DNA of 41,854 nucleotides from Aquabacterium sp. (GCA_030654395.1 JAURXM010000074.1:1-41854), one strand, 5' to 3'; shown: positions 8,074 to 15,951, counted from the stretch's first letter. Notes: generated by a model not told the origin, from the sequence alone. A program made the numbers and translations.

Positions 8074-8658
8074 ATGGATCGTGCATTTTCATCCGGTTCG
8101 TCGGCCAGCCCGCCCACCGCCCCCGCCAGCCCGTCAATTGGCTACGCCACCGCCGGCAATCCCGGTGCCGGCACGCCGGCCACCAAGCCGGGCGCTTACT
8201 GGTATCACATGATGACGGAGGAGATCCGCGGCGTGCTGGTGGCTGCCGGCCTCACGCCCTCGCAAAGCGATGTCACGCAGCTGCTGCAGGCGCTGCGTGC
8301 AGCGGGGGTATTCCAGACCCAAGCAACCAATGACGCCACCACCAAGGTGGCGACGACGGCGTTTGTCAACCCGGGTTCGTCAATCGCCAGCACCGGCTAC
8401 CTGAAGCTGCCAAGCGGGCTGATTATCCAGTGGGGGAGTTCTGCCAGCATTTCATCAGGTGCCAATTTGGCCGTGACGCTGCCGATTGCCTTCCCCAACA
8501 ACATCTTCAACTTCTACACATTGCTTCAGCAGGGCACCGATCTTGCCGCCGGCGGCGCCTATGTGGGGCAGAACCGGGCGTCGAGCCTGTCGAGCATCAC
8601 TATTCGAAATCTTGGACCCGCTGCAGCGCAATACAGCTACCTTGCTTTTGGAAACTAG
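8074..8658 (+). CDS. Short tail fibre protein (gp53-like C-terminal domain)
   Basis: A 194-aa probable tail fibre or tail-tip receptor-binding protein. AGGAGA precedes the ATG at 8074. The N-terminus is Ser/Pro/Ala-rich, then GAYWYHMMTEEIRGVLVAAG and an attachment segment with TQATNDATTKVATTAFVNPG, common in fibres. The last 90 residues begin GYLKLPSGLIIQWGSS, the hallmark of the gp53-like tail fibre C-terminal domain (PF21882). It is much shorter than most fibres and may be the only receptor-binding protein. The fibre-assembly gene follows immediately. Confidence 0.85.
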   Translation: MDRAFSSGSSASPPTAPASPSIGYATAGNPGAGTPATKPGAYWYHMMTEEIRGVLVAAGLTPSQSDVTQLLQALRAAGVFQTQATNDATTKVATTAFVNPGSSIASTGYLKLPSGLIIQWGSSASISSGANLAVTLPIAFPNNIFNFYTLLQQGTDLAAGGAYVGQNRASSLSSITIRNLGPAAAQYSYLAFGN

Positions 8659-8666
8659 GAGAGATC

Positions 8667-9128
8667 ATGTTTTATTCAAAATCAAATAACGGCTTCTATG
8701 CGATCGAGATCCACGGCGACGCTATCCCCGCCGATGCCGTCGAGATCACCGACGCCGAACATGCAGCGCTGCTGGAAGGCCAATCGCAAGGCCAGCGCAT
8801 CGCCGCTGATGCGGGCGGCTTCCCGGTGCTGGCAGATCCCCTGCCGCCAACGGCTGAGCAGGTGCAGTCTGCCTTCAGCGCGGCGATCCAGGCGCGACTC
8901 GACACCTTCGCCCGCACGCGAAATTACGACGGCATCCTGTCGGCCAGCACCTATGCCACCAGCACGGTGCCCAAGTTCGCCGCTGAAGGCCAGGCCGCAG
9001 TCAATCTGCGCGATGCAACGTGGGCGGCGGCCTATGTCATCCTGGCAGCGGTCGAGGCGGGCACGCGCGCCATGCCGACGCTTGAAGCCGTCATGGCCGA
9101 ACTACCGGCACTGGTGTGGCCAGCATGA
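8667..9128 (+). CDS. Tail fibre assembly-like protein
   Basis: A 153-aa protein directly after the fibre gene with an AGGAGA site before ATG 8667. The N-terminal half (MFYSKSNNGFYAIEIHGDAI, then DAEHAALLEGQSQGQRI) and the C-terminal half (RTRNYDGILSASTYATSTVP) match proteins usually found paired with short fibres, which act as chaperones or fibre-associated domains (Tfa/DUF4376-like). Its stop overlaps the next gene by ATGA. The exact role, chaperone or virion part, cannot be settled from sequence. Confidence 0.8.
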   Translation: MFYSKSNNGFYAIEIHGDAIPADAVEITDAEHAALLEGQSQGQRIAADAGGFPVLADPLPPTAEQVQSAFSAAIQARLDTFARTRNYDGILSASTYATSTVPKFAAEGQAAVNLRDATWAAAYVILAAVEAGTRAMPTLEAVMAELPALVWPA

Positions 9129-9544
9129 TGGAATTTATTTCCTCGCTGCTGGGTGTGCTGGCATTCCCGGCCACCCTGCTGTGGCAGGCCATCGTGTTCA
9201 CCTACCAGTTCCTGCTGCTCTACATCCTGGTCATGGGGGTGTACCGCGCCCACCTCGACCAGCGACTCACGCCCGCGCTGCGGGTGCTGCTCTACCCCGC
9301 GGTGGCGCTTGGCTTTGCGGTGGATCTGCTGGCGAACTGGACGGTGGCCACCGTCTGGTTTCGGGAGTGGCCCACGGTTGACCTGTCATGGCCGCCCAGG
9401 CGTCCCGACCTGGTGACCACGCGCCTGTCGCGCTACCTCGCGGCCGACTACCCGCCCGGCCGCAACAAAAAGCACGCCGGCATCATCTGCCGCCAGTTGC
9501 TGGACCCGTTTGACCCCAACCCTGAAGGGCATTGCAATGGCTGA
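9125..9544 (+). CDS. Membrane protein of the lysis region, hypothetical
   Basis: A 139-aa protein with hydrophobic segments at about residues 5-40 and 52-78, followed by a polar C-terminal tail with cysteines and aromatic residues (ICRQLLDPFDPNPEGHC). ATG 9125 overlaps the previous stop by ATGA. Similar proteins occur at this place in betaproteobacterial phages without an assigned function. A host-membrane role connected to lysis or exclusion is inferred only from position. Confidence 0.75.
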   Translation: MMEFISSLLGVLAFPATLLWQAIVFTYQFLLLYILVMGVYRAHLDQRLTPALRVLLYPAVALGFAVDLLANWTVATVWFREWPTVDLSWPPRRPDLVTTRLSRYLAADYPPGRNKKHAGIICRQLLDPFDPNPEGHCNG

Positions 9545-9905
9545 GCCAACGATTCCAACCTTCATCGCGGCCGGCGCCGTGGCCACGCTGCTGGGGCCGG
9601 TGCTGGGGCCCATTTCGCTGATTGCCTTTGGCGCTGTGGCGGGCAGCCTGCTGGCGATGGGCAAGGCCAGCACCACCACGCGCTGGGAGGGCTTCAAGTT
9701 CATCCTGGTGGGAGTGGTGATTGCGCTGGCCATCACCAGCTCGGTGGCCTGGGCGCTGGACCACTTCCTGAGCATCCCCGGCAATGTGGCCCTGATGCCG
9801 GTGGCTGCCATCATCGGCGCAGCGCGCAACTCCATCCTGGCGCTGATGGACAAGGTGCTGGAAGTGGCGGGCAACTTGTTGGCCATCAAAGGGGGTGGCA
9901 AATGA
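9537..9905 (+). CDS. Putative holin
   Basis: A 122-aa membrane protein with hydrophobic stretches at about 8-42, 54-76 and 82-98 and a short, glycine- and lysine-bearing C-terminus (IKGGGK). It lies two genes before the endolysin, overlapping both neighbours (8 bp upstream, 4 bp downstream). Size, three-segment pattern and position fit a class I holin, the pore-former that times lysis. No family signature was recognised, so the small membrane protein next door is an equal candidate or an antiholin partner. Confidence 0.6.
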   Translation: MAEPTIPTFIAAGAVATLLGPVLGPISLIAFGAVAGSLLAMGKASTTTRWEGFKFILVGVVIALAITSSVAWALDHFLSIPGNVALMPVAAIIGAARNSILALMDKVLEVAGNLLAIKGGGK

Positions 9906-10222
9906 GCACCTTTTTGTTGCTGCTGCAAGCGTTTTTTGCATTAGCGCTGGGCTGGTCGTGCTTTTGCCGCATGGTGCGCACCGATGAGCACACGGTGCGC
10001 GAGATCCGGCTGGCCATCTGGTTCGAGGGGGTGGCCTCTGGCCTGGTGCTGCTGGCGCCCTGGATGCCGATCCTCTGGCCCGACAGTTTCTCGTGGCGCG
10101 CCTTGACGACACCGACCTGGGTCTGGCTGTGCCTGCTCCTGGCCGCCGCGCTGGTGCAGATTGCCACCGCCAGGCACTGGCGCCATGGGGTGCCGGCTGA
10201 TTTTCAAAGGACGACGATATGA
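9902..10222 (+). CDS. Small membrane protein, possible second holin or antiholin
   Basis: A 106-aa protein with three hydrophobic segments (about 3-23, 38-60, 72-90) separated by a charged loop (RTDEHTVREIR) and ending in a polar tail. It is coupled by ATGA overlaps to the putative holin upstream and the endolysin downstream. Pairs of membrane proteins before a lysin are common and may act as holin/antiholin. Assignment between the two genes is open. Confidence 0.65.
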   Translation: MSTFLLLLQAFFALALGWSCFCRMVRTDEHTVREIRLAIWFEGVASGLVLLAPWMPILWPDSFSWRALTTPTWVWLCLLLAAALVQIATARHWRHGVPADFQRTTI

Positions 10223-10746
10223 CCCCCAGAGACCTGGCTCTCGCCACCGGCGCCCGTATCGACCGTGCCACCGAATGGCTACCTTACATTGAGGCCGCCA
10301 TGTCTGAATTTGGTATCGACACGCCCGCCCGAAAGGCGGCGTTCCTGCCACATATCGGGCACGAGTCAGGTGGACTGCATTGGGTCACTGAAATTTGGGG
10401 ACCCACCCCCGCGCAGGCTCGGTATGAAGGCCGCAAAGACCTGGGCAATGTGCAGGCCGGCGACGGCTACAAGTTCAAGGGGCGTGGCCTGATTCAGACC
10501 ACCGGGCGGGCAAACTATGCCGCCACCGGCGCAGCGCTTGGCATCGACCTGCTGCGCCACCCGGAGCAGCTGGCGGAGCCTGAGTTGGCGGCCCGCAGCG
10601 CAGCATGGTACTGGCAGTCACGAGGGCTGAATGCGCTGGCCGACGTGGGCGACTTCCGCCGTATCACTTTGCGCATCAACGGCGGCACCAACGGTATGGC
10701 CGATCGCTTGGCGCTTTATGCAGCGGCCAAAGAGGTGTTTGCATGA
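10219..10746 (+). CDS. Endolysin, glycoside hydrolase family 19
   Basis: A 175-aa chitinase-like lysozyme (GH19, PF00182) that cleaves the peptidoglycan sugar backbone at lysis. The catalytic region FLPHIGHESGGLHWVTEIW provides the two acidic residues, Glu at about 49 and 58; FKGRGLIQTTGRANYAATG and RITLRINGGTNG are the further conserved blocks. There is no signal peptide or anchor, so export probably depends on the holin. The start overlaps the upstream stop and the stop overlaps the Rz start (ATGA 10743-10746). Confidence 0.93.
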   Translation: MTPRDLALATGARIDRATEWLPYIEAAMSEFGIDTPARKAAFLPHIGHESGGLHWVTEIWGPTPAQARYEGRKDLGNVQAGDGYKFKGRGLIQTTGRANYAATGAALGIDLLRHPEQLAEPELAARSAAWYWQSRGLNALADVGDFRRITLRINGGTNGMADRLALYAAAKEVFA

Positions 10747-11084
10747 ACCCCTACCTCATCCTCGCCGCCCTGGCCGCCATCCTGGCTGCGGGCGCTGGCG
10801 GCTTCAAACTCGGTGTCGACCATGAATACGCCTCCCAAAAGCGTGAAGACCAGCACATTGCCCAGGCAGTGGATGCCGCCAACAGCGTGGCGGCCGAGGC
10901 AATCTCCAAGCTGATCCCGAAAAACACAACGATCCGGCAGACGCTGGAAAAGGAGATCCGTGAAAACACTGTGTATCGTGATTGCAAGTCTTCTGATGAT
11001 CTCGTGCGGGCATTCAACGCCGCCCTTGGCCAAACCAACCCCGCTGGTGGTCTCAAACTGCCCGCCCCGGACCCCGCTCGCTGA
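10743..11084 (+). CDS. Inner-membrane spanin (Rz-like)
   Basis: A 113-aa protein with an N-terminal membrane anchor (about residues 3-22) followed by a long polar helical region, the layout of an i-spanin. It starts at ATG 10743, overlapping the endolysin stop; the longer frame upstream is antisense or out of frame to the lysin. Spanins join inner and outer membranes in the last step of lysis. The o-spanin partner is nested in another frame at 10960-11175. Confidence 0.82.
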   Translation: MNPYLILAALAAILAAGAGGFKLGVDHEYASQKREDQHIAQAVDAANSVAAEAISKLIPKNTTIRQTLEKEIRENTVYRDCKSSDDLVRAFNAALGQTNPAGGLKLPAPDPAR

Positions 11085-11175
11085 CGGCTCACTGGGCTCG
11101 TGGGTATTGAAGGCGCAGGAAATTGGGGCCCAGTACGACTTGTGCCGCACCGCAGCGCTGGCTACGCCAGAGTGA
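10960..11175 (+). CDS. Outer-membrane spanin lipoprotein (Rz1-like), nested in Rz
   Basis: A 71-aa small lipoprotein candidate. It starts at GTG 10960, preceded by AAAGGAGA at good spacing, and overlaps the Rz gene in a different frame. The signal peptide is short (MKTLCIVIASLLMISCG) with a lipobox-like MISC before Cys16, and the mature part is proline-rich (STPPLAKPTPLVV). These are the marks of Rz1-type o-spanins. The Rz/Rz1 overlap is partial, with Rz1 extending 91 bp past Rz. Confidence 0.82.
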   Translation: MKTLCIVIASLLMISCGHSTPPLAKPTPLVVSNCPPRTPLADGSLGSWVLKAQEIGAQYDLCRTAALATPE

Positions 11176-11284
11176 GCTGGCCCGGCCCAATGATAGAATT
11201 CACGCTTCAGTCGGTGCGATGCCTATTGAAAGTAGTGAACAAGGTGGCGGCCCTGTAAGTCATTGATTTATAAGGGCTCAGATA

Positions 11285-11330
11285 GATTGCAAATCCGTCT
11301 AGCCCAGTTCGACTCTGGGTCGCGCCTCCA
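11285..11330 (+). other. attP: attP core: 3' half of a tRNA-Cys(GCA) gene
   Basis: The sequence from GATTGCAAATCCGTCT to the terminal CCA reproduces the anticodon loop (GCA), variable region, T arm with GTTCGACTC, acceptor strand and CCA of a bacterial tRNA-Cys. The 5' half is absent: the expected GGCGCGA acceptor strand is not found upstream and the anticodon stem is mismatched on its 5' side. A tRNA 3' half directly upstream of a tyrosine integrase is the classical attP layout, restoring the host tRNA after integration. Crossover probably occurs in or near the anticodon loop. Confidence 0.9.
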
Positions 11331-11361
11331 AAAATACCAATAGAATCAAGCACTTAGAAGG

Positions 11362-11386
11362 CCCGGTAAATCCGGGATTTCTCTTT
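11362..11386 (+). terminator. Intrinsic terminator after attP
   Basis: CCCGG, loop TAAAT, CCGGG, followed by ATTTCTCTTTT. The stem is only 5 bp but GC-only and is followed by a T-rich run. It would stop late lysis transcripts, or in the prophage host tRNA transcription, before the integrase gene. In the integrated state it lies directly next to the attachment junction. Confidence 0.6.
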
Positions 11387-11393
11387 TCCGGGT

Positions 11394-11412
11394 TCAAAAC
11401 GGCTCAAAACGG
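11394..11412 (+). repeat. Tandem TCAAAACGG pair, possible integrase arm sites
   Basis: Two copies of TCAAAACGG (11394-11402 and 11404-11412) are spaced by one base between attP and integrase. Short direct repeats beside the core are typical arm-type binding sites of tyrosine integrases, with a 10-bp period placing them on one face of DNA. This role is inferred from position alone. Confidence 0.45.
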
Positions 11413-11417
11413 TTGCC

Positions 11418-11438
11418 TGCTACCTCAAAAAGGTAGCA
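11418..11438 (+). repeat. Inverted repeat upstream of integrase
   Basis: TGCTACC and GGTAGCA flank a 7-base loop, TCAAAAA; a further direct copy of TGCTACC is at 11441-11447. It may be an operator or a leader hairpin controlling integrase expression, or an additional protein site in attP. Confidence 0.5.
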
Positions 11439-11507
11439 GTGCTACCCGCAATCGGATCTGTTTGTCCGTTGATGCGAGTAAGATGCCCCCTTTTCAGGGA
11501 GCGCATC

Positions 11508-12650
11508 ATGGCCAACGTCCAGCAAAGGGGGAGCAAGTTCCAGCTTCGGGTCAAGAACAAGCTGCTGTCCAAACCGTTCTTCTTCACGTTCGACACGGAG
11601 GTCGAGGCCCGCAATTACGGTGAGCAGCTGGAGTCGCTGCTGGCCCGTGGCATCGTGCCGCAAGAGCTGCTGGCACCCACACAAACCCCGGGGGACCTGC
11701 TGCTGCTGGAAGTGGTGCGCGCCTACACCCAGCAGTCGGCGGTTTTGACCGACTCGGATGATGCGCTGCTCGATGTGGTGATCCAGGACAAGCCGGTGAT
11801 TGGCCTGCGCGTCTCGATGCTGACGTTCCGCTGGGTTGAGGGCTACGTCAAGTGGCTCAAGTCGCCCGAGATGCACCTGGTGCCCTCTACCATCCGCAAG
11901 CGCATTGGCGTGCTGGGGCGGGTGCTGGACTGGCATATCAACAGCACCACGCTCGATGGTGCCACGCCGCTGGCCAACCCATTGCGCCTGCTGCCACGCG
12001 GCTACAGCAGCTACAGCAAGACCGACAGCGAGCTGGTCGAGGCCAAACGGGATGTGGCGCGGGACCAGCGCCTGTCGCCCCAGGACGATGCACGCATCCT
12101 GGCCGCCCTGGCCGGCATCAAGCGCGACGATCGCGAGCGGGCCCTGACCACTGACCCGGCATTCACCCTGCTTTATTCGCTGATTGTGGACACGGGCCTG
12201 CGCCTGTTTGAGGCGTTCCGGCTGCGGTCTGACATGATTGACCTGCAGCGCAACATCATCAACGTCGAGGGGAGCAAGGGCCACCGGGGCGCCAGCAAGC
12301 CGCGTGTGGTGCCCATCAAGCCGTCACTGCGCGAGCCCTTGCGCGCCTGGTGCGCGGGTCGGGTGGGCTTGATCTTTCCGTTCTGGGACGGCTCCAAAGA
12401 GCAGCGGCCCAAGGCCACCACCAAACTGTCGGCGCGCTTTAAAACTCTGTTTGACTATGCCGCGGTGCCCAACTTCACCGAGCACGATTTGCGCCATGAG
12501 GCTACCTGCCGCTGGTTTGAGCTGCGCAACGAGCGCGGCTGGATGTTCAGCGAGCTGGAGATCTGCCGGATCATGGGCTGGTCCGACACCAAGATGGTGT
12601 TGCGCTACGCCAGCCTGCGCGGTGAGGATTTGAGCGCACGCTTCGGCTAG
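11508..12650 (+). CDS. int: Tyrosine recombinase integrase
   Basis: A 380-aa site-specific recombinase that inserts the phage at a tRNA-Cys gene. Catalytic residues in order are Arg232 in DTGLRLFEAFRLR, His326 and Arg329 in EHDLRHEATCRW, Trp358 in GWSD (in place of the usual His) and the nucleophile Tyr367 in VLRYASL. The N-terminal 100 residues form an arm-binding and SAM-like core-binding region. ATG 11508 is chosen because GGGAG precedes it; an in-frame start at 11472 has no comparable site. It meets the excisionase tail to tail with a 4-bp overlap. Confidence 0.95.
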   Translation: MANVQQRGSKFQLRVKNKLLSKPFFFTFDTEVEARNYGEQLESLLARGIVPQELLAPTQTPGDLLLLEVVRAYTQQSAVLTDSDDALLDVVIQDKPVIGLRVSMLTFRWVEGYVKWLKSPEMHLVPSTIRKRIGVLGRVLDWHINSTTLDGATPLANPLRLLPRGYSSYSKTDSELVEAKRDVARDQRLSPQDDARILAALAGIKRDDRERALTTDPAFTLLYSLIVDTGLRLFEAFRLRSDMIDLQRNIINVEGSKGHRGASKPRVVPIKPSLREPLRAWCAGRVGLIFPFWDGSKEQRPKATTKLSARFKTLFDYAAVPNFTEHDLRHEATCRWFELRNERGWMFSELEICRIMGWSDTKMVLRYASLRGEDLSARFG

Positions 12651-12904
12651 TGCGCCGGCAGCACGGGCGGCTGGCGTGATGCCTTGCCGACTGGCTTGAG
12701 CACCGCCACGGGCGCTGGCGCCGCCTTTGACTTGTTGGCCATGGCCTTGGTGTGCAGGGCCTCCAACAGCGCCGTGCGCGGGAAGCGCCAGGGGCGGCCA
12801 AACTTGACGCCTGGCAACTCGCCGGAACGCGCCTTTTCCTGAATGGTCTGGATCTCGCAGCCCAGGATCTCGGCGACGTCTTCTTCGGTGAGGATGTCTT
12901 TCAT
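12647..12904 (-). CDS. xis: Excisionase-like helix-turn-helix protein
   Basis: An 85-aa MerR-like winged-helix DNA-binding protein (excisionase/HTH_17 type): ILTEEDVAEILGCEIQTIQE is the helix-turn-helix and GVKFGRPWRFPRTALLEAL the wing and following helix. Residues after about 60 are a basic, proline-rich tail. It is the last gene of the leftward operon, with ATGA coupling to the gene before it, and converges on integrase. Excisionase is the most likely role; a transcriptional regulator of the same fold is the alternative. Confidence 0.8.
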   Translation of the reverse strand: MKDILTEEDVAEILGCEIQTIQEKARSGELPGVKFGRPWRFPRTALLEALHTKAMANKSKAAPAPVAVLKPVGKASRQPPVLPAH

Positions 12905-13566
12905 TTGTTTGCTCCTGGCTCAACTCGCTTAAATTCGATTACCCACACCAACGGGTTTGCAGCCCATGAGCCGGGGCTGTTGATGGACTCCCAGAGCGAG
13001 CGGTAGCTATCGATTGGACTTTCAAGCATTGGTGAAACTGCAGCCCATTCGTCGGACAGCGAATAGTCCCGCCATGAAACTTGGCCGCCGTACTCGAATC
13101 TGTATAGGCCTTCAGCTATGGCATCCGCCTCGCTGATGTCCTGCAGCCGCTCCAGGCGCACGCTGACAATCTCCAGCGTGATACGGCTGGCCCAGCGGGG
13201 CATGTGGATGGATACACGAGTCTTTCCCCACTCCATCGGTCCACATTCGGACCTGTGATTGATGCGGTGAGAATATTGGTCAGCGAGCATAAACAGACTT
13301 GCTCCGCTGTCTATCGTCCTAGGTGCGCAGTTGTCGTATCCCTTGTCTGTACGCCATGTCTCCCGCACCCAAAGCCGGTCGCCGGGCTGGCCGTAGGGGC
13401 AAGCGAGCACAGCATTAGGATCTGCCGGATGCCAGCGGCGATTCCCTCCGACCTCCTTCACATGCCCTGCACTTGTGAGCTTTGCTATACGCCGCGTATG
13501 CGTCTTGATGTCGCCCAACAACGATCGCACCATCTGGCCATTGAAAAGGGCTGGGCGTTCTTTCAT
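12901..13566 (-). CDS. Phage morphogenetic-type protein, ASCH-like
   Basis: A 221-aa protein of a family common in Gram-negative phages and often annotated as a putative morphogenetic protein. The N-terminus KERPALFNGQMVRSLLGDIK, then THTRRIAKL, with GDRLWVRETWR and ITLEIVSVRLERLQDISEAD, follows the pattern of ASCH-like domains thought to bind RNA or modified nucleotides. No enzymatic function is established. It is ATGA-coupled on both sides in the leftward operon. Confidence 0.8.
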   Translation of the reverse strand: MKERPALFNGQMVRSLLGDIKTHTRRIAKLTSAGHVKEVGGNRRWHPADPNAVLACPYGQPGDRLWVRETWRTDKGYDNCAPRTIDSGASLFMLADQYSHRINHRSECGPMEWGKTRVSIHMPRWASRITLEIVSVRLERLQDISEADAIAEGLYRFEYGGQVSWRDYSLSDEWAAVSPMLESPIDSYRSLWESINSPGSWAANPLVWVIEFKRVEPGANK

Positions 13567-14342
13567 GGCTGTACCTGCTTTGTGCTTGGCTCGGTGGGTG
13601 GCTGAGGGTATATAAACTCCTGTCGCGCAGCCAGGAACATGCAGTAGTTCGCTACGTCTACCGGATCGCCCTTCTCAACGTGTTCACGTAAGTCCTGCGA
13701 TATTTGCTCGGGTGTCCATGCTCGATCTTGCCAGCCTGATTTACCCTTTTCACGGGCTTTGCACAGTTTGCGCTTCATATGCTTTGCGAAACTGTCAACT
13801 GCCTTGTCCTCGGCATAAATGTCGTCATCCGCCATAGTTGCGCTTTCGGGTGGCGGCGGGGTGAGGGATGGGTCTGCGCAATCTAGCCCATAAGGCGACT
13901 CGCTTTCCCTTGCTTCCAGCTTTCTCCGCACGCGCTCCACCGCAAACTCGATTGCTTCAAGACCTTTTATATTGGCGAACGTGAAGACAATGATTGTCTC
14001 GCCGGGCTTGGGTTCCTCATTTCGGTCACGCTGGAACCCAAGGCCCTGCCCATCATTGCCAAACCAAAGAGCGGGCAGGCCGTGCCATGTCGCATCCCCC
14101 ACTTCGATGACGCCATGTCCCATTGCGATGGTCTGGTAAGGCTCCTGCTTTGGCTGCAACTGTGTCGCGGAATCCCTCAGCTCAAACACCAGCTTCACCA
14201 GTGCAGGTGTGTCGCCCGCGCTGCCCATTTCGTGCCGGTGTGGGTCAATGCGGTCCAGCTGCTCGTGCAGCCACCTTTCATCGGGCGTTGAGGGGCGAAT
14301 CAATGCAGCGGTTTCTGCTGCTGTGGCGTATGGGCTGTTCAT
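13563..14342 (-). CDS. Hypothetical protein
   Basis: A 259-aa protein I do not recognise. It is acidic and soluble, without membrane segments. The N-terminal part has RPSTPDERWLHEQLDRIDPH; the middle (GVIEVGDATWHGLPALWFGN, then VFTFANIKGLEAIEFAVERV) is predicted mixed alpha/beta; the C-terminal part is charged (HMKRKLCKAREKGKSGWQDR). The last part resembles small phage proteins describing work done on available food-like repeats of R/K and W, with no assigned domain. It is coupled by ATGA to both neighbours. Base composition is slightly lower in GC than its neighbours. Confidence 0.75.
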   Translation of the reverse strand: MNSPYATAAETAALIRPSTPDERWLHEQLDRIDPHRHEMGSAGDTPALVKLVFELRDSATQLQPKQEPYQTIAMGHGVIEVGDATWHGLPALWFGNDGQGLGFQRDRNEEPKPGETIIVFTFANIKGLEAIEFAVERVRRKLEARESESPYGLDCADPSLTPPPPESATMADDDIYAEDKAVDSFAKHMKRKLCKAREKGKSGWQDRAWTPEQISQDLREHVEKGDPVDVANYCMFLAARQEFIYPQPPTEPSTKQVQP

Positions 14343-14839
14343 GCTGCCATCCTTTCAAGTTCATGGGTGTGGGCCAGCGTCACCTGGCCGCCAGTGGCGC
14401 GGATCTGGTTGGCGGCGCTGTCGATCGCTTTGAGAAACTCGGCGCGGCTGAGTTGGCGCACCTGGTAGGCGTGCAGTTCCACAAAGGTCTGCACCGCGTC
14501 GAGCTCGTAGTAGTGCAGGGCGGTGGGGCGCCACACCGGCCCGGCGTGGGCGCGGTCGTAGATGCTCTGCATGGCGCGTGCGGCGCTGGCCAGGTGCTCC
14601 TGCAGGCCGCGCACGATGCCCTGGCGCTCGATGGCCAGGGACACGTCCAGGCTGCCGGCCAGGATGGACCATTGCAGCTCGGTGGCCACGCCCTCGCGCA
14701 GGGCCTTGGCAGCCACGGTGACGGCCCGCAGCACCTGGTCGACGTCGGCCCGCGCGGGCTTGGCGGCGTGGTGCAGGGCAAGCGCCATGGTGTCGGCGGT
14801 GGGTTGCCAGCGCGGGCGGCGGGGTTTGCGGCCGCTCAT
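14339..14839 (-). CDS. Hypothetical conserved phage protein
   Basis: A 166-aa, mostly helical protein. It starts with a basic patch (MSGRKPRRPRWQP) and continues with long helices (AVTVAAKALREGVATELQWS, LYDRAHAGPVW-type segment near residue 110). Proteins of this appearance recur in betaproteobacterial prophages between DUF5131 or ParB genes and integrase; no function is known to me. It is coupled to both neighbours by ATGA overlaps. Confidence 0.75.
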   Translation of the reverse strand: MSGRKPRRPRWQPTADTMALALHHAAKPARADVDQVLRAVTVAAKALREGVATELQWSILAGSLDVSLAIERQGIVRGLQEHLASAARAMQSIYDRAHAGPVWRPTALHYYELDAVQTFVELHAYQVRQLSRAEFLKAIDSAANQIRATGGQVTLAHTHELERMAA

Positions 14840-15951
14840 GATGGAAACCCATCGTGTGTGATGCCGTCGAGCCGGCGGCCAGCGGCCTTCTTGCCGACTT
14901 GCAACATGAGCGCATCGCTGGCGTCGTAGGGATCGTGGTCATCCCTGCCGATGGTATGTGTGGCCCCGCCCAGCTTGATGTAGGCCTGGTCGGCTCCAGC
15001 GCCACGCAACGCGATCGAAGCCTGAAGCGAGGGAAGCCACTCACCCCACTGCTTGAACAGGAACGGCACGCCAGCCGCCTGGCATTGATTCCGCAGGCTC
15101 CATGCCCAGTCGGGATGCATTGGGCGGGCACCGGGGCCGCTCTCTCCGCCGACGATCACCCAATCAAGCAACTTCTTTTCAGAGTCAAATTTGAACCCGT
15201 AGTCGTGATCCCATCCTCCAGCTTGCTCGCAACTCGGACATGCAGGCCCAACATCGTCCGATGTTCCATTGTCTTTTCCGCATTGCGGGCACCGGTCGCT
15301 TCCGATGGATTCGTCATAAATGCTTTCTACGTCACAGTCTGCGCATTTGCATGGCCCACTGTCCGCTTCGCTGCCCCAGTGACCGCAGTTTGAACAGGTC
15401 CATGGATCAAGGTACTTGGCGATATCCACCGGCCCCAGCAGCGGCTCCATGCTCAGAAACCGTTTGGCGGCCGGCACGGCCAACAGCTTCGGGATGTCCC
15501 GATCGGCTTCTTCCTGGTTGACGATGGTGGCACCGATCCAGACGTTGGGCCAGTAGTCAATCATCCCGTTGCCCCACTCCACAGGCAGCATGGATCCGAC
15601 ATTGCCAATCCGTTTTGTCAGAAGAAGCCAGTCAAGGTTTGGTGTGTCCCAGATCAATTGCCACAGGTCATCACGCCACTGTGGATCCACCTCGTTGTCA
15701 AACACATCCGCCAGCGAGGCGCAGAACACCCGCTGCCGGCGCCCATGCAGGGCATGGAAGGCTTCGTGCTGGGCATTCCACTTCAGCGGAGCGGCCCACG
15801 TCTTGGTGCGGGTACGTTCGGAAAAGTCACGGCCATAGCGCTTCGCCCAGGCTGCGGCGTAGCAGTTGATGCAGCCTGGGCTTATAGGTGTGCAGCCAAT
15901 CCACGGATTTAACGTGTGGTCTGCCCATTCGATCTTGGTGTTGGCGCTCAT
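14836..15951 (-). CDS. DUF5131 (phage Gp37/Gp68 family) protein with inserted zinc motifs
   Basis: A 371-aa protein of the Gp37/Gp68 family. The N-terminal signature is KIEWADHTLNPWIGC, then TPISPGCINCYAAAWAKRYG, placing cysteines at 20, 27 and 30 (C-x6-C-x2-C), which is reminiscent of an iron-sulfur or radical-SAM-type cluster site but with unusual spacing. Family blocks VFCASLADVFDNEVDP, RIGNVGSMLPVEW, FLSMEPLLGPV and WVIVGGESGPGARPMHPDW follow. At about residues 205-275 several CxxC pairs are inserted (CSNCG, CKCADC, CPQCG, CPSC), probably two or three zinc ribbons. Biochemical function is unknown. Confidence 0.88.
   Translation of the reverse strand: MSANTKIEWADHTLNPWIGCTPISPGCINCYAAAWAKRYGRDFSERTRTKTWAAPLKWNAQHEAFHALHGRRQRVFCASLADVFDNEVDPQWRDDLWQLIWDTPNLDWLLLTKRIGNVGSMLPVEWGNGMIDYWPNVWIGATIVNQEEADRDIPKLLAVPAAKRFLSMEPLLGPVDIAKYLDPWTCSNCGHWGSEADSGPCKCADCDVESIYDESIGSDRCPQCGKDNGTSDDVGPACPSCEQAGGWDHDYGFKFDSEKKLLDWVIVGGESGPGARPMHPDWAWSLRNQCQAAGVPFLFKQWGEWLPSLQASIALRGAGADQAYIKLGGATHTIGRDDHDPYDASDALMLQVGKKAAGRRLDGITHDGFPS

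Larger units (their letters stand above)
11176..11507 (+). other. Intergenic attachment and integrase leader region
   Basis: This 332-bp stretch has no gene. It holds the attP core (11285-11330), a terminator (11362-11386), paired 9-mers (11394-11402 and 11404-11412) and a 7-bp inverted repeat (11418-11438), all listed separately. Before attP, GCCCT at about 11249 and AGGGC at about 11274 form an imperfect inverted repeat around an AT-rich loop, a possible site for integrase, excisionase or host factor. GGGAG before ATG 11508 is the integrase ribosome site. Confidence 0.7.

Noticed and set aside
11205..11330. Complete tRNA-Cys gene
   Set aside because: Only the 3' half matches. No acceptor 5' strand or D arm pairs with it, so it is an attachment core, not a functional tRNA.
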